A DNA stretch of 64,000 nucleotides from JANPLD01 sp031426355 (GTDB lineage Bacteria > Pseudomonadota > Alphaproteobacteria > Rickettsiales > UBA8987). The position numbers and the translations under genes are program-made. Numbering within the stretch: the stretch's first letter is position 1; the number at the start of each line of letters is the position of its first letter. The notes under the pieces are model-generated. The model ran no database searches and had not been told where the DNA came from. It saw nothing but the letters and a program-made list of their open reading frames with translations. The DNA is taken from the NCBI GenBank assembly GCA_031426355.1, contig JANPLD010000068.1, positions 112,894 through 176,893 on the forward strand, in the 5' to 3' direction. This document shows, in pieces, positions 50,797-59,923 of the stretch.

Positions 50797-51295
50797 TTTT
50801 TACAGGATCATCTATTTTAGATTTTATAAGGTAGCTTATTTTGAATGCTATCTCACGCGCCATTTCTTCAGCTAGTTTGTTCTTGGTATCCTGCTTGAGC
50901 GCATAGGTTCCATAGTCAGAAGTTACAGCATCATAACCACCTATTGACCTGGTTTTGCCGGTATAAATATCTTTATTAGTCACAAGGTCGATCAGTTTAT
51001 AAGTTGCATCAAGCACAACGTTATATCTTGTAACCTGCCTGTCTTTCTGGATCGCAACAGCTTCTTCGGTCAAAGCCATTTTTACGTCAACTACATATTC
51101 TTTTGTCGGATCAATACATGCTTGGTTGAGTTTATCCTGGATCATATATTGCATTTTCTGGCCAGCCAGACTGAACTCTACAGTATTAACCTTGAAGTTA
51201 TCGCAGGCGCCGCCAGCTTCAGATTTTTTATAGAGGGGTTCAAAACCGCAAGATGTGAGGAATAGAATTAGGGATAGTGTGATCAGGTTCTTCAT
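50771..51295 (-). CDS. lptE: LPS-assembly lipoprotein LptE
   Basis: A 174-residue lipoprotein. The signal peptide ends in lipobox LTSC (Cys16) followed by GFEPLYKK, the hallmark of LptE. It plugs the LptD barrel in the outer membrane and helps insert LPS. Middle segments such as GYDAVTSDYGTYALKQ and EEMAREIAFKI fit alphaproteobacterial LptE. It lies 18 bases after leuS and overlaps holA by 26 bases. Confidence 0.92.
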   Translation of the reverse strand: MKNLITLSLILFLTSCGFEPLYKKSEAGGACDNFKVNTVEFSLAGQKMQYMIQDKLNQACIDPTKEYVVDVKMALTEEAVAIQKDRQVTRYNVVLDATYKLIDLVTNKDIYTGKTRSIGGYDAVTSDYGTYALKQDTKNKLAEEMAREIAFKISYLIKSKIDDPVKSEDTTGKN

Positions 51296-51313
51296 AAAAT
51301 TTAAAACCGCAGG

Positions 51314-53896
51314 TTATATTGCAACGATATTAAGTATTTTATTCGGAACATAAATCACTTTCTTGATCTGTTTATCTTTTAATTGGTTTTCTACTGATGA
51401 TTCTTTGAAAGCAATTTTTTCAATATCTGACTGCGGAGTATCTGTGGCAATTCTTATTGCGGCGCGAAGTTTGCCATTTACCTGAATTGCAATATTCACT
51501 TCATCTTGCACTAATAATTCCGGATCTGCTTTCGGCCACGCTGTTTCACGTAAAGAAACTTTATTACCCAAGCTTTCCCATATTTCTTCAGTTATATGCG
51601 GAACAAGCGGGTTTAGTAATTTGAGCGCAGCTTTTAAACCTTCCATGAACACAGCTTTTGCGGCGTGCTGGCCTTTGAGCATTTTCTCAAGTTCATTAGT
51701 AAGTTCTCGAATGCGTGCAACAACTTTATTAAGCTGAAAATTTTCAAGGTCAGAAGTTACATTATGTATGGTTTTATGAGTGAGCCTTCTAATATTAAGC
51801 AGGTCACCGGCTACACCGAGCAGCCAGTGGTCACCATCTGAGGCAGGGTTATAATCAGTTGAGCCGGCAAGTTTCCAGAGTCTTCTTAAATATTTATACG
51901 CGCCTTCAACACCGGCGGTTGACCATTCAAGATCCTTTTCCGGAGGGGAATCAGAAAGCATGAATAATCTTGCAGTGTCAGCGCCGTATTTCTCAATTAT
52001 TAAACTAGGGTCAACGGTATTTGATTTGGATTTACTCATCTTGATAGATGCACCAGCTTTTATCTCTTCACCGGTAGTTTTAATTTTGAATTTACCTTCG
52101 CCTATTTTTTCAACTTCTTCAGGATATAGCCAGTTGCCTTTACTGTCCTGATAGGTTTCATGGCAAACCATACCTTGGGTAAGCAGAGCTTTAAAAGGTT
52201 CAGAGATATTGTGGTAACCACATTTTCCAAGAGCTTTGGTAAAGAACCTTCCATAGAGCAAATGCAGAACCGCGTGTTCTATGCCGCCAATATACTGGTC
52301 AACTGGCAACCATTTATTTGCAGCATCTTTATCAAAAGCATTGTCATTTTTAGGGTTTAAAAACCTAAAGAAATACCATGAAGATTCAAAGAAAGTATCA
52401 AATGTATCTGTTTCCCTTTCTGCAGGTTTATTACATTTTGGGCAGCTAGTGTGTTTCCACGTCGGATGTGATGCGAGAGGATTACCTTTTATTTCTTTTG
52501 TGAAATCTACATCTTCGGGCAATTCAACTGGTAACTTATTTTCAGGCACCGGAACTGCACCGCAAGTTTCGCAATAAATTATCGGTATAGGGCAACCCCA
52601 ATATCTCTGGCGGGAAACTCCCCAGTCACGCAAGCGGTATGTTATCTTCCCTTCACCCTGATTTTTATCCTGAAGCCTTTTTATTATTTCTTGTTTTGCA
52701 GTTTCAATGTTTAAACCATTTAGGAAATCAGAATTAATTATAATCCCATTTTCCGTATAAGCTTCTTTATCGACTTTAAAATCAGAACCATCGGGGGAAA
52801 CAACTGTTGTTACCGGCAAATCATATTTTCTGGCAAAATCCAGATCGCGCTGGTCATGTGCAGGGCATGCAAAAACTGCACCAGTTCCGTAACCCATGAG
52901 TATAAAATTCGCTATATATACAGGTAATGTTTTGCCTTCGATAAAAGGGTGTTTAACTTTAAGGCCTGTATCAAAACCTTTCTTCTCAGCTTTATCTATG
53001 GCTTCTGCGGTGATGCCAAGCTTTCTACATTCTTCGTTAAACTCTTCCAGTTTTTTATTATTTTTGGAAAGTTCTATTGCTATAGGATGATCATATGAAA
53101 TGCCAACAAAGCTTGCACCGAATATTGTATCTGGTCTGGTTGTAAATACTTCAATAACGTCATTGCTATTAATCAATTCAAAACGGATATTAGCACCTTC
53201 AGACCTGCCTATCCAGTTCTTCTGCATGGTAACAACTTTTTCAGGCCATCCAGTGAGAGTGTCTAAATCTTTTAATAATTCTTCAGCAAAATCACTTATC
53301 TTAAGAAACCATTGCTTGAGCTTTTTTGTTTCTACCAATGCGCCACTTCTCCAGCCCCTGCCGTCAATTACCTGCTCGTTGGCAAGAACGGTATTATCCA
53401 CCGGATCCCAATTGACAGAAGCTTCTTTCTGGTAAGCAAAACCTTTATCAAGAAAATCGAGGAACATTTTCTGTTCATGCTTGAAATATTCAGGAGCGCA
53501 TGTTGCAACTTCCCTGTCCCAATCATAAGATAGACCAATAGATTTTAGCTGCCCGCGCATGAAATCTATATTCTCATATGTCCATTTAGCCGGGTGGGAT
53601 TTGTTTTTTATTGCGGCATTTTCTGCCGGTAAACCAAATGCATCCCAACCGATCGGGTGGAGGACATTATATCCGAGAGAAGTTCTGAATCTCGCTGAGA
53701 CATCGCCTAAGGTATAATTACGCAAATGCCCCATATGTATCTTGCCGGAAGGATAAGGAAACATTTCTAGGCAGTAGAATTTTTGCTTGGAATTATCTTC
53801 TATATCAGTTTTGAAAACGCCTTTGTCTTCCCAAATCTTCTGCCATTTAGATTCTATCTCAACGTGATTATATTCCTGATCAAAAGCAATAGGCAT
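51314..53896 (-). CDS. leuS: Leucyl-tRNA synthetase
   Basis: An 860-residue class I synthetase. The HIGH-type motif is HMGH (residues 54-57) within FPYPSGKIHMGHLRNYT, and KMSKSKSN lies near residue 619. The connective editing domain has the TTRPDT motif (VFTTRPDTIFGASF) and GTGAVFACPAHDQRD. A zinc-like cluster CETCG / CPKCN is present. Full bacterial length. It is followed by lptE and holA and preceded, 16 bases upstream, by the DUF3576 lipoprotein gene. Confidence 0.98.
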   Translation of the reverse strand: MPIAFDQEYNHVEIESKWQKIWEDKGVFKTDIEDNSKQKFYCLEMFPYPSGKIHMGHLRNYTLGDVSARFRTSLGYNVLHPIGWDAFGLPAENAAIKNKSHPAKWTYENIDFMRGQLKSIGLSYDWDREVATCAPEYFKHEQKMFLDFLDKGFAYQKEASVNWDPVDNTVLANEQVIDGRGWRSGALVETKKLKQWFLKISDFAEELLKDLDTLTGWPEKVVTMQKNWIGRSEGANIRFELINSNDVIEVFTTRPDTIFGASFVGISYDHPIAIELSKNNKKLEEFNEECRKLGITAEAIDKAEKKGFDTGLKVKHPFIEGKTLPVYIANFILMGYGTGAVFACPAHDQRDLDFARKYDLPVTTVVSPDGSDFKVDKEAYTENGIIINSDFLNGLNIETAKQEIIKRLQDKNQGEGKITYRLRDWGVSRQRYWGCPIPIIYCETCGAVPVPENKLPVELPEDVDFTKEIKGNPLASHPTWKHTSCPKCNKPAERETDTFDTFFESSWYFFRFLNPKNDNAFDKDAANKWLPVDQYIGGIEHAVLHLLYGRFFTKALGKCGYHNISEPFKALLTQGMVCHETYQDSKGNWLYPEEVEKIGEGKFKIKTTGEEIKAGASIKMSKSKSNTVDPSLIIEKYGADTARLFMLSDSPPEKDLEWSTAGVEGAYKYLRRLWKLAGSTDYNPASDGDHWLLGVAGDLLNIRRLTHKTIHNVTSDLENFQLNKVVARIRELTNELEKMLKGQHAAKAVFMEGLKAALKLLNPLVPHITEEIWESLGNKVSLRETAWPKADPELLVQDEVNIAIQVNGKLRAAIRIATDTPQSDIEKIAFKESSVENQLKDKQIKKVIYVPNKILNIVAI

Positions 53897-53912
53897 TAGG
53901 TAATTGTTTTAA

Positions 53913-54461
53913 TTATATTGCATCACCTTGCAGGCGGAGTTCACGTGCACGAGTTAATATCTTATCTTCAAGTTTGGTTTCTGCTTCCTTGCTTGCTTTA
54001 ATATTTACCCAGTTATTGCCTGAACCTTTCTGCTTAAAGAGGGAAACTTTTACGCCGCTGGCACGAAGCTCTTTTGAAGTTATCAGAACATTTGCCTTGA
54101 TCCTTTCACCTGTAGCAGCTTCATCCTGATACCAGTCTGTTATTATAACACCGCCAACTGCATCAGCAGAAGTAAGTGGCATGAATGAGAGCACTTCTAA
54201 ACTTGCCTGCCAGAGATATGCATTTACGCCGCCAACAAGGCCTGAAGTATCTTCCTCAACGCCGCCATTCAATATGCTTGTTCCACCAAGGCCTATCCTG
54301 CCTCTTTTTATTCTTCTCAGATTTTTACCGGTTGTAGGATATTGAAGCTCAACATCATCATTTTTCCTGCCAAGTTTAGAAATATCATCATCTTCCGAAG
54401 AGCAGGAAGTTAAAGCTAAAACCATTATAAAAAAAGTGAGTATATGGAGATTGAATTTCAT
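53913..54461 (-). CDS. DUF3576 family lipoprotein
   Basis: A 182-residue lipoprotein with lipobox LTSC (Cys20) followed by an acidic stretch. The DUF3576 domain is clear: GVNAYLWQASLEVLSFMP near residue 80, SADAVGGVIITDWYQD near 100, and a C-terminal KLEDKILTRARELRLQ. The family is largely restricted to Alphaproteobacteria and is of unknown function, often next to leuS and lptE, which hints at an outer-membrane or LPS-related role. It is the first gene of the DUF3576-leuS-lptE-holA run. Confidence 0.9.
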   Translation of the reverse strand: MKFNLHILTFFIMVLALTSCSSEDDDISKLGRKNDDVELQYPTTGKNLRRIKRGRIGLGGTSILNGGVEEDTSGLVGGVNAYLWQASLEVLSFMPLTSADAVGGVIITDWYQDEAATGERIKANVLITSKELRASGVKVSLFKQKGSGNNWVNIKASKEAETKLEDKILTRARELRLQGDAI

Positions 54462-54572
54462 AAAAATTATTATGTTGGAATATGGAATTATGGATACTCG
54501 GCGAAAGCAGGTATGACAAGAATTTTGTTAATTTTATTTAAGGATTTTATAAATCCTATTTCTACAAATAAA

Positions 54573-54599
54573 AAGGGCGGGGTAATTAACCCCGCCCTT
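54573..54599 (-). terminator. Rho-independent terminator of the porin gene
   Basis: AAGGGCGGGGT / AATTA / ACCCCGCCCTT forms an 11-bp GC-rich stem with a 5-base loop. On the minus strand it is followed by TTTATTT. It lies 24 bases past the porin stop, the strongest terminator in the window. Confidence 0.92.
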
Positions 54600-54623
54600 A
54601 TAAAATCTTAAGTTAAACTCGGA

Positions 54624-55841
54624 TTAGAACGCGAGTTCAGCACCAAGAAGAACAACGCTACCTTCATTGTTCAAAGCACCTGTAGTGTTTTCATCTAAAT
54701 CATAAAACGCAGCTTCAACATAAGGAGTTAAACCTGGAGCTAATTGATAGTCAGCACCTACAACAACATTTGAAAGCTCATTAGCTGCTGTACCAGTACC
54801 TGCAGTTTCAGAATTGAGGTAAGTTACAGAAACGCCGTATGGGCCATTTTCGTAAGCAGCACCAGCTGTCCAATAAGATTGCTCATCATTAGTAGATGAA
54901 GTTAGTACACCAGAATCACCTAGGTCAGCCCAGTTACCAGCAACCGAAAAGCCAGCAACACCAACTTTACCACCTACAGAGTAAGCGTTAAGGTCATTAC
55001 GTGCAGTTGCTATACCAGTATCTTCAGCAGTACCAGTTTCACCAACAGCAGCTAAGCCAAGTTCAACGCCATCAAAATCTTGCTCGAAATTAATACCACC
55101 TGAAAACACGTTAGCGAAATCAGTTATAGTATTTTTAGGAGAAAGAGCGCCAGCAGAACCAATATCTCCACTATCATTAGTGTAAGATGCACCTAACTGA
55201 AGACCAGAGAATCTAGGAGTATAATAAGTGATTTTAGAAGTGTCGCTTCCTCTTTGATCAATTTCAGCAACAGCTAAGTTAGGCTGTACTATGAATGTAG
55301 TACCAGCTGCACCAGCAGAAGTTCCGTTAGTGTCAACATAGTGCCACCAGTTTCCTTCAACACCACCTGTAGCGCGAGCGATATTAGAAGCATCGATCTC
55401 AAGAGTTTGAGAAGCGCCTGCATTACCACCGAATTCTACGCGACCGAAACCGTCGTTTTCAGCAAAGATATAAACTCTATCCGCATTGCTACCACCTTCA
55501 GCATCAGTAGAATCTAACTGAGCATTGAGTTCGATAACTCCACCGTAGTCAAAATCTTCAGCAGAACCAGCAACAGTTACGTGTATTTCAGCATCGTTAG
55601 TGAAAGATGCATCCCTAGTGTTACCAGCTGAATTAGGAGAGTTAAGACCTTGTGAGTCTGCGCCATCTTCCTGATCAACTATAGCATGTTCAACGTTAAT
55701 AAAACCACCAACCATCACATTAAGTGCGCCGGCGTTAACTGATGCAGGAGCAGCCGTAGCAGGAGCATGTCCACCACCAGCAAGAGCAGCAGTAGAGGCA
55801 AGACCTACTAAAGCTGATGTAGCGAGTAAAAGTTTTTTCAT
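54624..55841 (-). CDS. General porin (outer-membrane beta-barrel)
   Basis: A 405-residue porin. The signal peptide ends AALA/GG (about residue 21). Amphipathic strands repeat through the protein (AGNWADLGDSG, YTNDSGDIGS, VTYLNSETAG), FGRVEFGG marks the early barrel typical of alphaproteobacterial porins, and the last residue is Phe (LGAELAF), the BAM signal. It forms trimeric pores for small solutes. It is a single-gene unit with its own strong terminator, which fits a highly expressed protein. Codon composition is richer in GC than the surrounding genes. Confidence 0.9.
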   Translation of the reverse strand: MKKLLLATSALVGLASTAALAGGGHAPATAAPASVNAGALNVMVGGFINVEHAIVDQEDGADSQGLNSPNSAGNTRDASFTNDAEIHVTVAGSAEDFDYGGVIELNAQLDSTDAEGGSNADRVYIFAENDGFGRVEFGGNAGASQTLEIDASNIARATGGVEGNWWHYVDTNGTSAGAAGTTFIVQPNLAVAEIDQRGSDTSKITYYTPRFSGLQLGASYTNDSGDIGSAGALSPKNTITDFANVFSGGINFEQDFDGVELGLAAVGETGTAEDTGIATARNDLNAYSVGGKVGVAGFSVAGNWADLGDSGVLTSSTNDEQSYWTAGAAYENGPYGVSVTYLNSETAGTGTAANELSNVVVGADYQLAPGLTPYVEAAFYDLDENTTGALNNEGSVVLLGAELAF

Positions 55842-55984
55842 CTTAAAACCCTTTTGTTTTAGTTATTAAAAATTGCAATCACTTAAGTATATTGAAAGTG
55901 AATTCACAATCTACCCAAAGCATAAAGCACATTCTGACTATATAAATCAAGTTAATATTGCAAGGTTTTTTTTGTAGCTGCCCT

Positions 55985-56018
55985 AAAGGAGGTTTCAATG
56001 TGGTTTAATTATCACTAA
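55985..56018 (+). other. Perfect Shine-Dalgarno followed by a six-codon reading frame
   Basis: AAAGGAGG (55985-55992) lies 5 bases before ATG 55998, which opens MWFNYH and a TAA at 56016-56018. It is inside the 252-base spacer between porin and gatB, which holds nothing else clear. It might be a leader peptide or part of a small RNA, or chance. On the opposite strand the same bases read CCTCCTTT. Confidence 0.25.
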
Positions 56019-56093
56019 GCTAGGAAACACGCGCCTTTCAAGAGAAGCAATTATACTAAATAGGGAAGCTCTGGTTATTTAAATCTTAATATC

Positions 56094-57554
56094 TTAAGAT
56101 AATTTCTTCTTAAGCAACTCATTGAGAGATTGAGGATTTGCCTTACCTTGAGTGAGTTTCATCACCTGACCTATAAGGAAACCAAACAGTTTATCCTTAC
56201 CTGACCTATATTCAGCAACTTCATTCGGGAATTTAGAAATAACTTCATCAATCGCTTTTTCAATTGAACCTGTATCACTAACTTGCTTCAAACCTTTCTC
56301 TTCAACTATCTGCGTTGGAGTTTTTTTGGATACGAACATTTCATCAAGAACATCTTTCGCGATCTTTCCGGATATCTCACCTGATTTGATAAGATTGATT
56401 AGTTCCGCCAAGCCTGCAGCAGTTACCGGGGATGAGCTTATCTCAAGATTTGTTTTATTTAATCTGCCGAATAATTCCGCAGTTAACCATGAAGAGGTAA
56501 GCTTTGCATCTTTTGTTGCGTTAAACACTATATCAAAAAACTCTGCCTTCTCTTTCTCTGAAGCAATAACCTCTGCATCATAATCAGATAATCCCAGCTG
56601 AAATTTATATCTTTCTCTTTTATCATCTGGAAGCTCTGGGAGTTCAGATCTTATCTTATTAATAAAAGAATTTTCTATTTTAAGGGGATACAGATCAGGA
56701 TCCGGGAAATATCTGTAATCATGAGCATCTTCCTTAGTTCTCATTACACGCGTTGCGCCTGTTTGCGTATCAAATAATCTGGTAGCCTGCTCAACAACGC
56801 CGCCTGATTCCAAAAGCTCTATCTGTCTGCGGGCTTCAAAATTTATAGCCTGAATAATAAAGCGGACTGAATTCAAATTTTTAATTTCATTTCTTGTGCC
56901 AAGTTTTTCTTCACCAGCTTTTCTAACTGAAACGTTAGCATCACATCTGAGAGAGCCTTTTTCCATATCGCCATCGCATGAACCAACATAACGTAGTATC
57001 TGGCGGAGTTTCTTAACATATTCACCTGCTTCATCAGCGCTTCTCATATCAGGGCAGCTTACTATTTCCATTAGGCCAACACCGGAACGGTTAAGATCAA
57101 TAAATGATTCAGTCGGGCTTTGGTCGTGGATGGATTTTCCAGCATCCTGCTCAATATGTATCCTTTCCACATTTATATTTTTCTTTCCATATGGCATCTC
57201 AATTAAAATGCTTCCTTCAGAAACGATAGGAAGTTTGAACTGGCTTATCTGGTAACCTTGTGGAAGATCTGCATAAAAATAATTTTTTCTGTCAAATACG
57301 CTAACGTTATTTATATTTGCTTTAATAGCCAAGCCCGTTCTAACAGCCTGCTCAACACATTTAGGATTTATTACCGGAAGCATTCCTGGCATAGCGGCAT
57401 CAATAAAAGAAACATTGGTATTAGGTTCAGCACCAAACTCTGCCGCGCTTGCAGAAAATAATTTCGCTGAGGATTTTATCTGAGCATGAACTTCCAAGCC
57501 AATCACAATTTCCCACATGCCGGTTTTTCCTTCTATCAAATTTTCTTTTTGCAT
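56094..57554 (-). CDS. gatB: Aspartyl/glutamyl-tRNA amidotransferase subunit B
   Basis: A 486-residue GatB, which with GatA and GatC converts Glu-tRNA-Gln to Gln-tRNA-Gln. Landmarks are EIVIGLEVHAQIKSSAKLFS near residue 15, DAAMPGMLPVINPKCV, DRKNYFYADLPQGYQISQF and a C-terminal GatB/YqeY tail with FGFLIGQVMKLTQGKANP. The longer start (57554) is chosen because LIEGKTGMWE matches the N-terminus of Rickettsia GatB; the Met at 57518 has a better Shine-Dalgarno sequence. The tRNA-Gln gene served by this pathway is at 62.9 kb. Confidence 0.95.
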   Translation of the reverse strand: MQKENLIEGKTGMWEIVIGLEVHAQIKSSAKLFSASAAEFGAEPNTNVSFIDAAMPGMLPVINPKCVEQAVRTGLAIKANINNVSVFDRKNYFYADLPQGYQISQFKLPIVSEGSILIEMPYGKKNINVERIHIEQDAGKSIHDQSPTESFIDLNRSGVGLMEIVSCPDMRSADEAGEYVKKLRQILRYVGSCDGDMEKGSLRCDANVSVRKAGEEKLGTRNEIKNLNSVRFIIQAINFEARRQIELLESGGVVEQATRLFDTQTGATRVMRTKEDAHDYRYFPDPDLYPLKIENSFINKIRSELPELPDDKRERYKFQLGLSDYDAEVIASEKEKAEFFDIVFNATKDAKLTSSWLTAELFGRLNKTNLEISSSPVTAAGLAELINLIKSGEISGKIAKDVLDEMFVSKKTPTQIVEEKGLKQVSDTGSIEKAIDEVISKFPNEVAEYRSGKDKLFGFLIGQVMKLTQGKANPQSLNELLKKKLS

Positions 57555-57618
57555 TTTTTCTATTTTAAGCTGTAAATATCACGTTTCTACTTATATTAGG
57601 ATTGTATTTAAATCAATA

Positions 57619-58668
57619 ATGTTGATGGAAAATAAATTACCGGAAATATGGGTTTTGGTTGATGAGGTTGCCGGGCACAATGCCCAGGCGCTTGGCGTCG
57701 CCGAAGCTTTGGGTTTACCATTCTCTAAGAAAAAGCTCATTTATAATAAAAATGCGAAGCTTCCTAACGCGTTGAAATTTAACAGTCTTTCAAGCTTAGA
57801 CCTAAAAAAATCAGATAATCTGACAGGTAGCTATCCTGATATAATAATCTCATGCGGGCGGAAAACTGCTCCTATAGCGATAGCGATTAAAAAAGCTGCA
57901 AGAAAATCAGGTAAAAATTCCTTTGCATGCCATATAATGTGGCCGGGATGTTTTACGACTTGCGGGTTTGATATGGTCGCGGTTCCTTCACATGATAATC
58001 TGAATCTATTCCAGAGAAACAGTAAGAGAGTTATACGCACTATAGGTTCACCAAATAGGATAACCAAGCCGTTTCTTCTTCAGGAATATAGGATATGGGA
58101 TAAGACGATAGGTGAATTACCTTCCCCTAGAATTGTTCTTTTACTTGGTGGTGATTCCAGAAAAACATCTTTTACCAAAGACCATGCAAAATATTTGGTC
58201 AATAGTATTTCTTCGCTGGTGTCTAATTTTAACAGTTCATTACTTGTTACTAACAGCAGGCGCACTAACAGGGAAGTTTCTGATTTCGTGAAGGAAGAAT
58301 TTAAAAGGAAGATAGGCAGATATTATTATTTCCATGATGTTCACCAGTCAAAAGCGAATCCGTTCTTTGCATTCCTGCAATTAGCTGATGCGATAATCAC
58401 GACGGGTGATTCGATCTCAATGTGCAGTGAAGCTGCGTCCACTGGGAAACCTGTATACATATTTTCCCCTGATGGCAACGCGCCTCAAAAACACAGGAGG
58501 TTTCATGATCTTCTTTATAAAGAGCAATACGCAACAGAATTTAATAATGCCAGCGTGGATAAAATCCTGAGGGAAAATAACCTGAATGTTTTCTATGCGA
58601 ATAAAACACTGAACGCGTCAAGCTATGTTGCCAGTGAAATAAAAAAGAGATTTTCTGAAAGAGCTTAA
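57619..58668 (+). CDS. Mitochondrial fission ELM1-like protein (DUF1022)
   Basis: About 349 residues from ATG 57619; the frame is open further upstream but would run into the divergent gatB start. The family pattern is clear: WVLVDEVAGHNAQALGVAEALG near the start, ISCGRKTAPIAIAIKK near 78, LLLGGDSRKTSF near 180 and ITTGDSISMCSEAASTGKPVYIF near 280. The fold resembles glycosyltransferase family B. Bacterial members are common in Alphaproteobacteria with unproven activity; the plant homologue acts in mitochondrial division. It is convergent with aroQ (6 bases). Confidence 0.88.
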   Translation: MLMENKLPEIWVLVDEVAGHNAQALGVAEALGLPFSKKKLIYNKNAKLPNALKFNSLSSLDLKKSDNLTGSYPDIIISCGRKTAPIAIAIKKAARKSGKNSFACHIMWPGCFTTCGFDMVAVPSHDNLNLFQRNSKRVIRTIGSPNRITKPFLLQEYRIWDKTIGELPSPRIVLLLGGDSRKTSFTKDHAKYLVNSISSLVSNFNSSLLVTNSRRTNREVSDFVKEEFKRKIGRYYYFHDVHQSKANPFFAFLQLADAIITTGDSISMCSEAASTGKPVYIFSPDGNAPQKHRRFHDLLYKEQYATEFNNASVDKILRENNLNVFYANKTLNASSYVASEIKKRFSERA

Positions 58669-58674
58669 GAAATA

Positions 58675-59109
58675 TTAGTTCAAATCTGCTGTAGCAGCAT
58701 GTATAGCGAGAATATATGAATCTGCGCCAAAACCACATATAATACCTTTTGAAGCAAGTGACACATATGAATGATGCCTGAATTCTTCCCTTTTAAAAAT
58801 ATTGGAAAGATGCACTTCTATTACTGGTATATCCAGAGTTAAAAGTGCATCCATAATTGCGACTGAAGTATGAGTATATGCCGCGGCATTTATTATAAGC
58901 GCCTTATAATTACTGCGAGCCTTCTGTATATTTTCAACTATCTCAGCTTCGGAGTTAGACTGGAAGAAATCTATCTCCACGTTTTTTTTCTTAGCTTCTT
59001 CGCGGCATTTTTTTTCGATCTCATCTAATGTAACAGAGCCATAAATATTCTGCTCGCGCTTACCAAGCATGTTCAGGTTAGGGCCGTTAAGGATGAGTAT
59101 CTTTTTCAT
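58675..59109 (-). CDS. aroQ: 3-dehydroquinate dehydratase, type II
   Basis: A 144-residue shikimate-pathway enzyme. Family motifs are ILNGPNLNMLGKREQNIYG (residues 6-24, catalytic Tyr23), INAAAYTHTSVAIMDAL near 73, and IEVHLSNIFKREEFRHHSY near 97. Its presence implies at least part of aromatic amino-acid synthesis, again richer than in Rickettsia. It is 12 bases downstream of the DsbA-like gene. Confidence 0.96.
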   Translation of the reverse strand: MKKILILNGPNLNMLGKREQNIYGSVTLDEIEKKCREEAKKKNVEIDFFQSNSEAEIVENIQKARSNYKALIINAAAYTHTSVAIMDALLTLDIPVIEVHLSNIFKREEFRHHSYVSLASKGIICGFGADSYILAIHAATADLN

Positions 59110-59121
59110 ATAGGGTTTGCC

Positions 59122-59877
59122 CTATATTTTAGCTGCTTTATCAATAGCTGCTTTGAATGCATCATAACCCATAGCACCTTTTATTATCTGCTCATTGATT
59201 ATAAAAGCTGGAGTTCCCTGAACGCCAACCTGCTCACCGATAGATCTGTTTTCGTTAAGTCTGTTTTCAACTCTATCGCTTTTTATTTCTTCCTGTAACT
59301 GGTCTTTATCAATTCCTAAAGAAGAAGCGATCTCAAGTATCTGTTCAGTATTCTGGGCATTTTTAGATTCTACCTCTTTAAAGAAAGCATATAATTTATC
59401 AGGAGCGATAAGTGATACTGCAACTGATGCTTTTGCTTTATCTGTAGAACCTTGTCCTAAGATAGGAAAATCTATCAATACAACTTTTGTATTTTTGTTT
59501 TGTTCTGCAACTTTAATTACATCTTCAACTGATTTACGGCAGAAACCACAATTATAGTCATGGAAAACTGCAAAAGTTACCGGCGCGTTCTCATCACCTG
59601 ACATTGGTTTCATTGCCTGAATTTTAGGAAGAACTTCTTTTACAGAACCTTCGGCCTGCTGAGCTTCCTGCTGTTGTTGTTTAGCCTGCGCATTTTTAAG
59701 GCTTTTGATAACAACTTCAGGGTTGTGCTCAAGATATTCACCAATCGCTTTACCCAATTGATCTGCGCTTACACCATTAGTCGAAGTGCCTTTGTTTTGT
59801 AAATATAAAACAGTCAATGATGATGCAGTAACAACTGCAAGAACAAAAAGAACAACTATTAATAATCTCTGAGCCAT
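59122..59877 (-). CDS. DsbA-family (Com1-like) thiol-disulfide protein
   Basis: A 251-residue exported protein. An N-terminal signal anchor (about residues 4-26), a Gln-rich helical linker (KQQQQEAQQ) and a DsbA-type thioredoxin fold follow, with redox motif CGFC (Cys110, Cys113) in HDYNCGFCRK and a cis-Pro loop in GVQGTPAFIINE near 218. This layout is the one of the Com1-like surface/periplasmic DsbA proteins common in Rickettsiales. It may form disulfides in exported proteins such as the Cys-paired pseudopilins. It lies between the M48 protease gene and aroQ. Confidence 0.92.
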   Translation of the reverse strand: MAQRLLIVVLFVLAVVTASSLTVLYLQNKGTSTNGVSADQLGKAIGEYLEHNPEVVIKSLKNAQAKQQQQEAQQAEGSVKEVLPKIQAMKPMSGDENAPVTFAVFHDYNCGFCRKSVEDVIKVAEQNKNTKVVLIDFPILGQGSTDKAKASVAVSLIAPDKLYAFFKEVESKNAQNTEQILEIASSLGIDKDQLQEEIKSDRVENRLNENRSIGEQVGVQGTPAFIINEQIIKGAMGYDAFKAAIDKAAKI

Positions 59878-59923
59878 AAAATAATCCTCTGATTTTTAGT
59901 TTTTTAATTTCATAGTGTTAATA

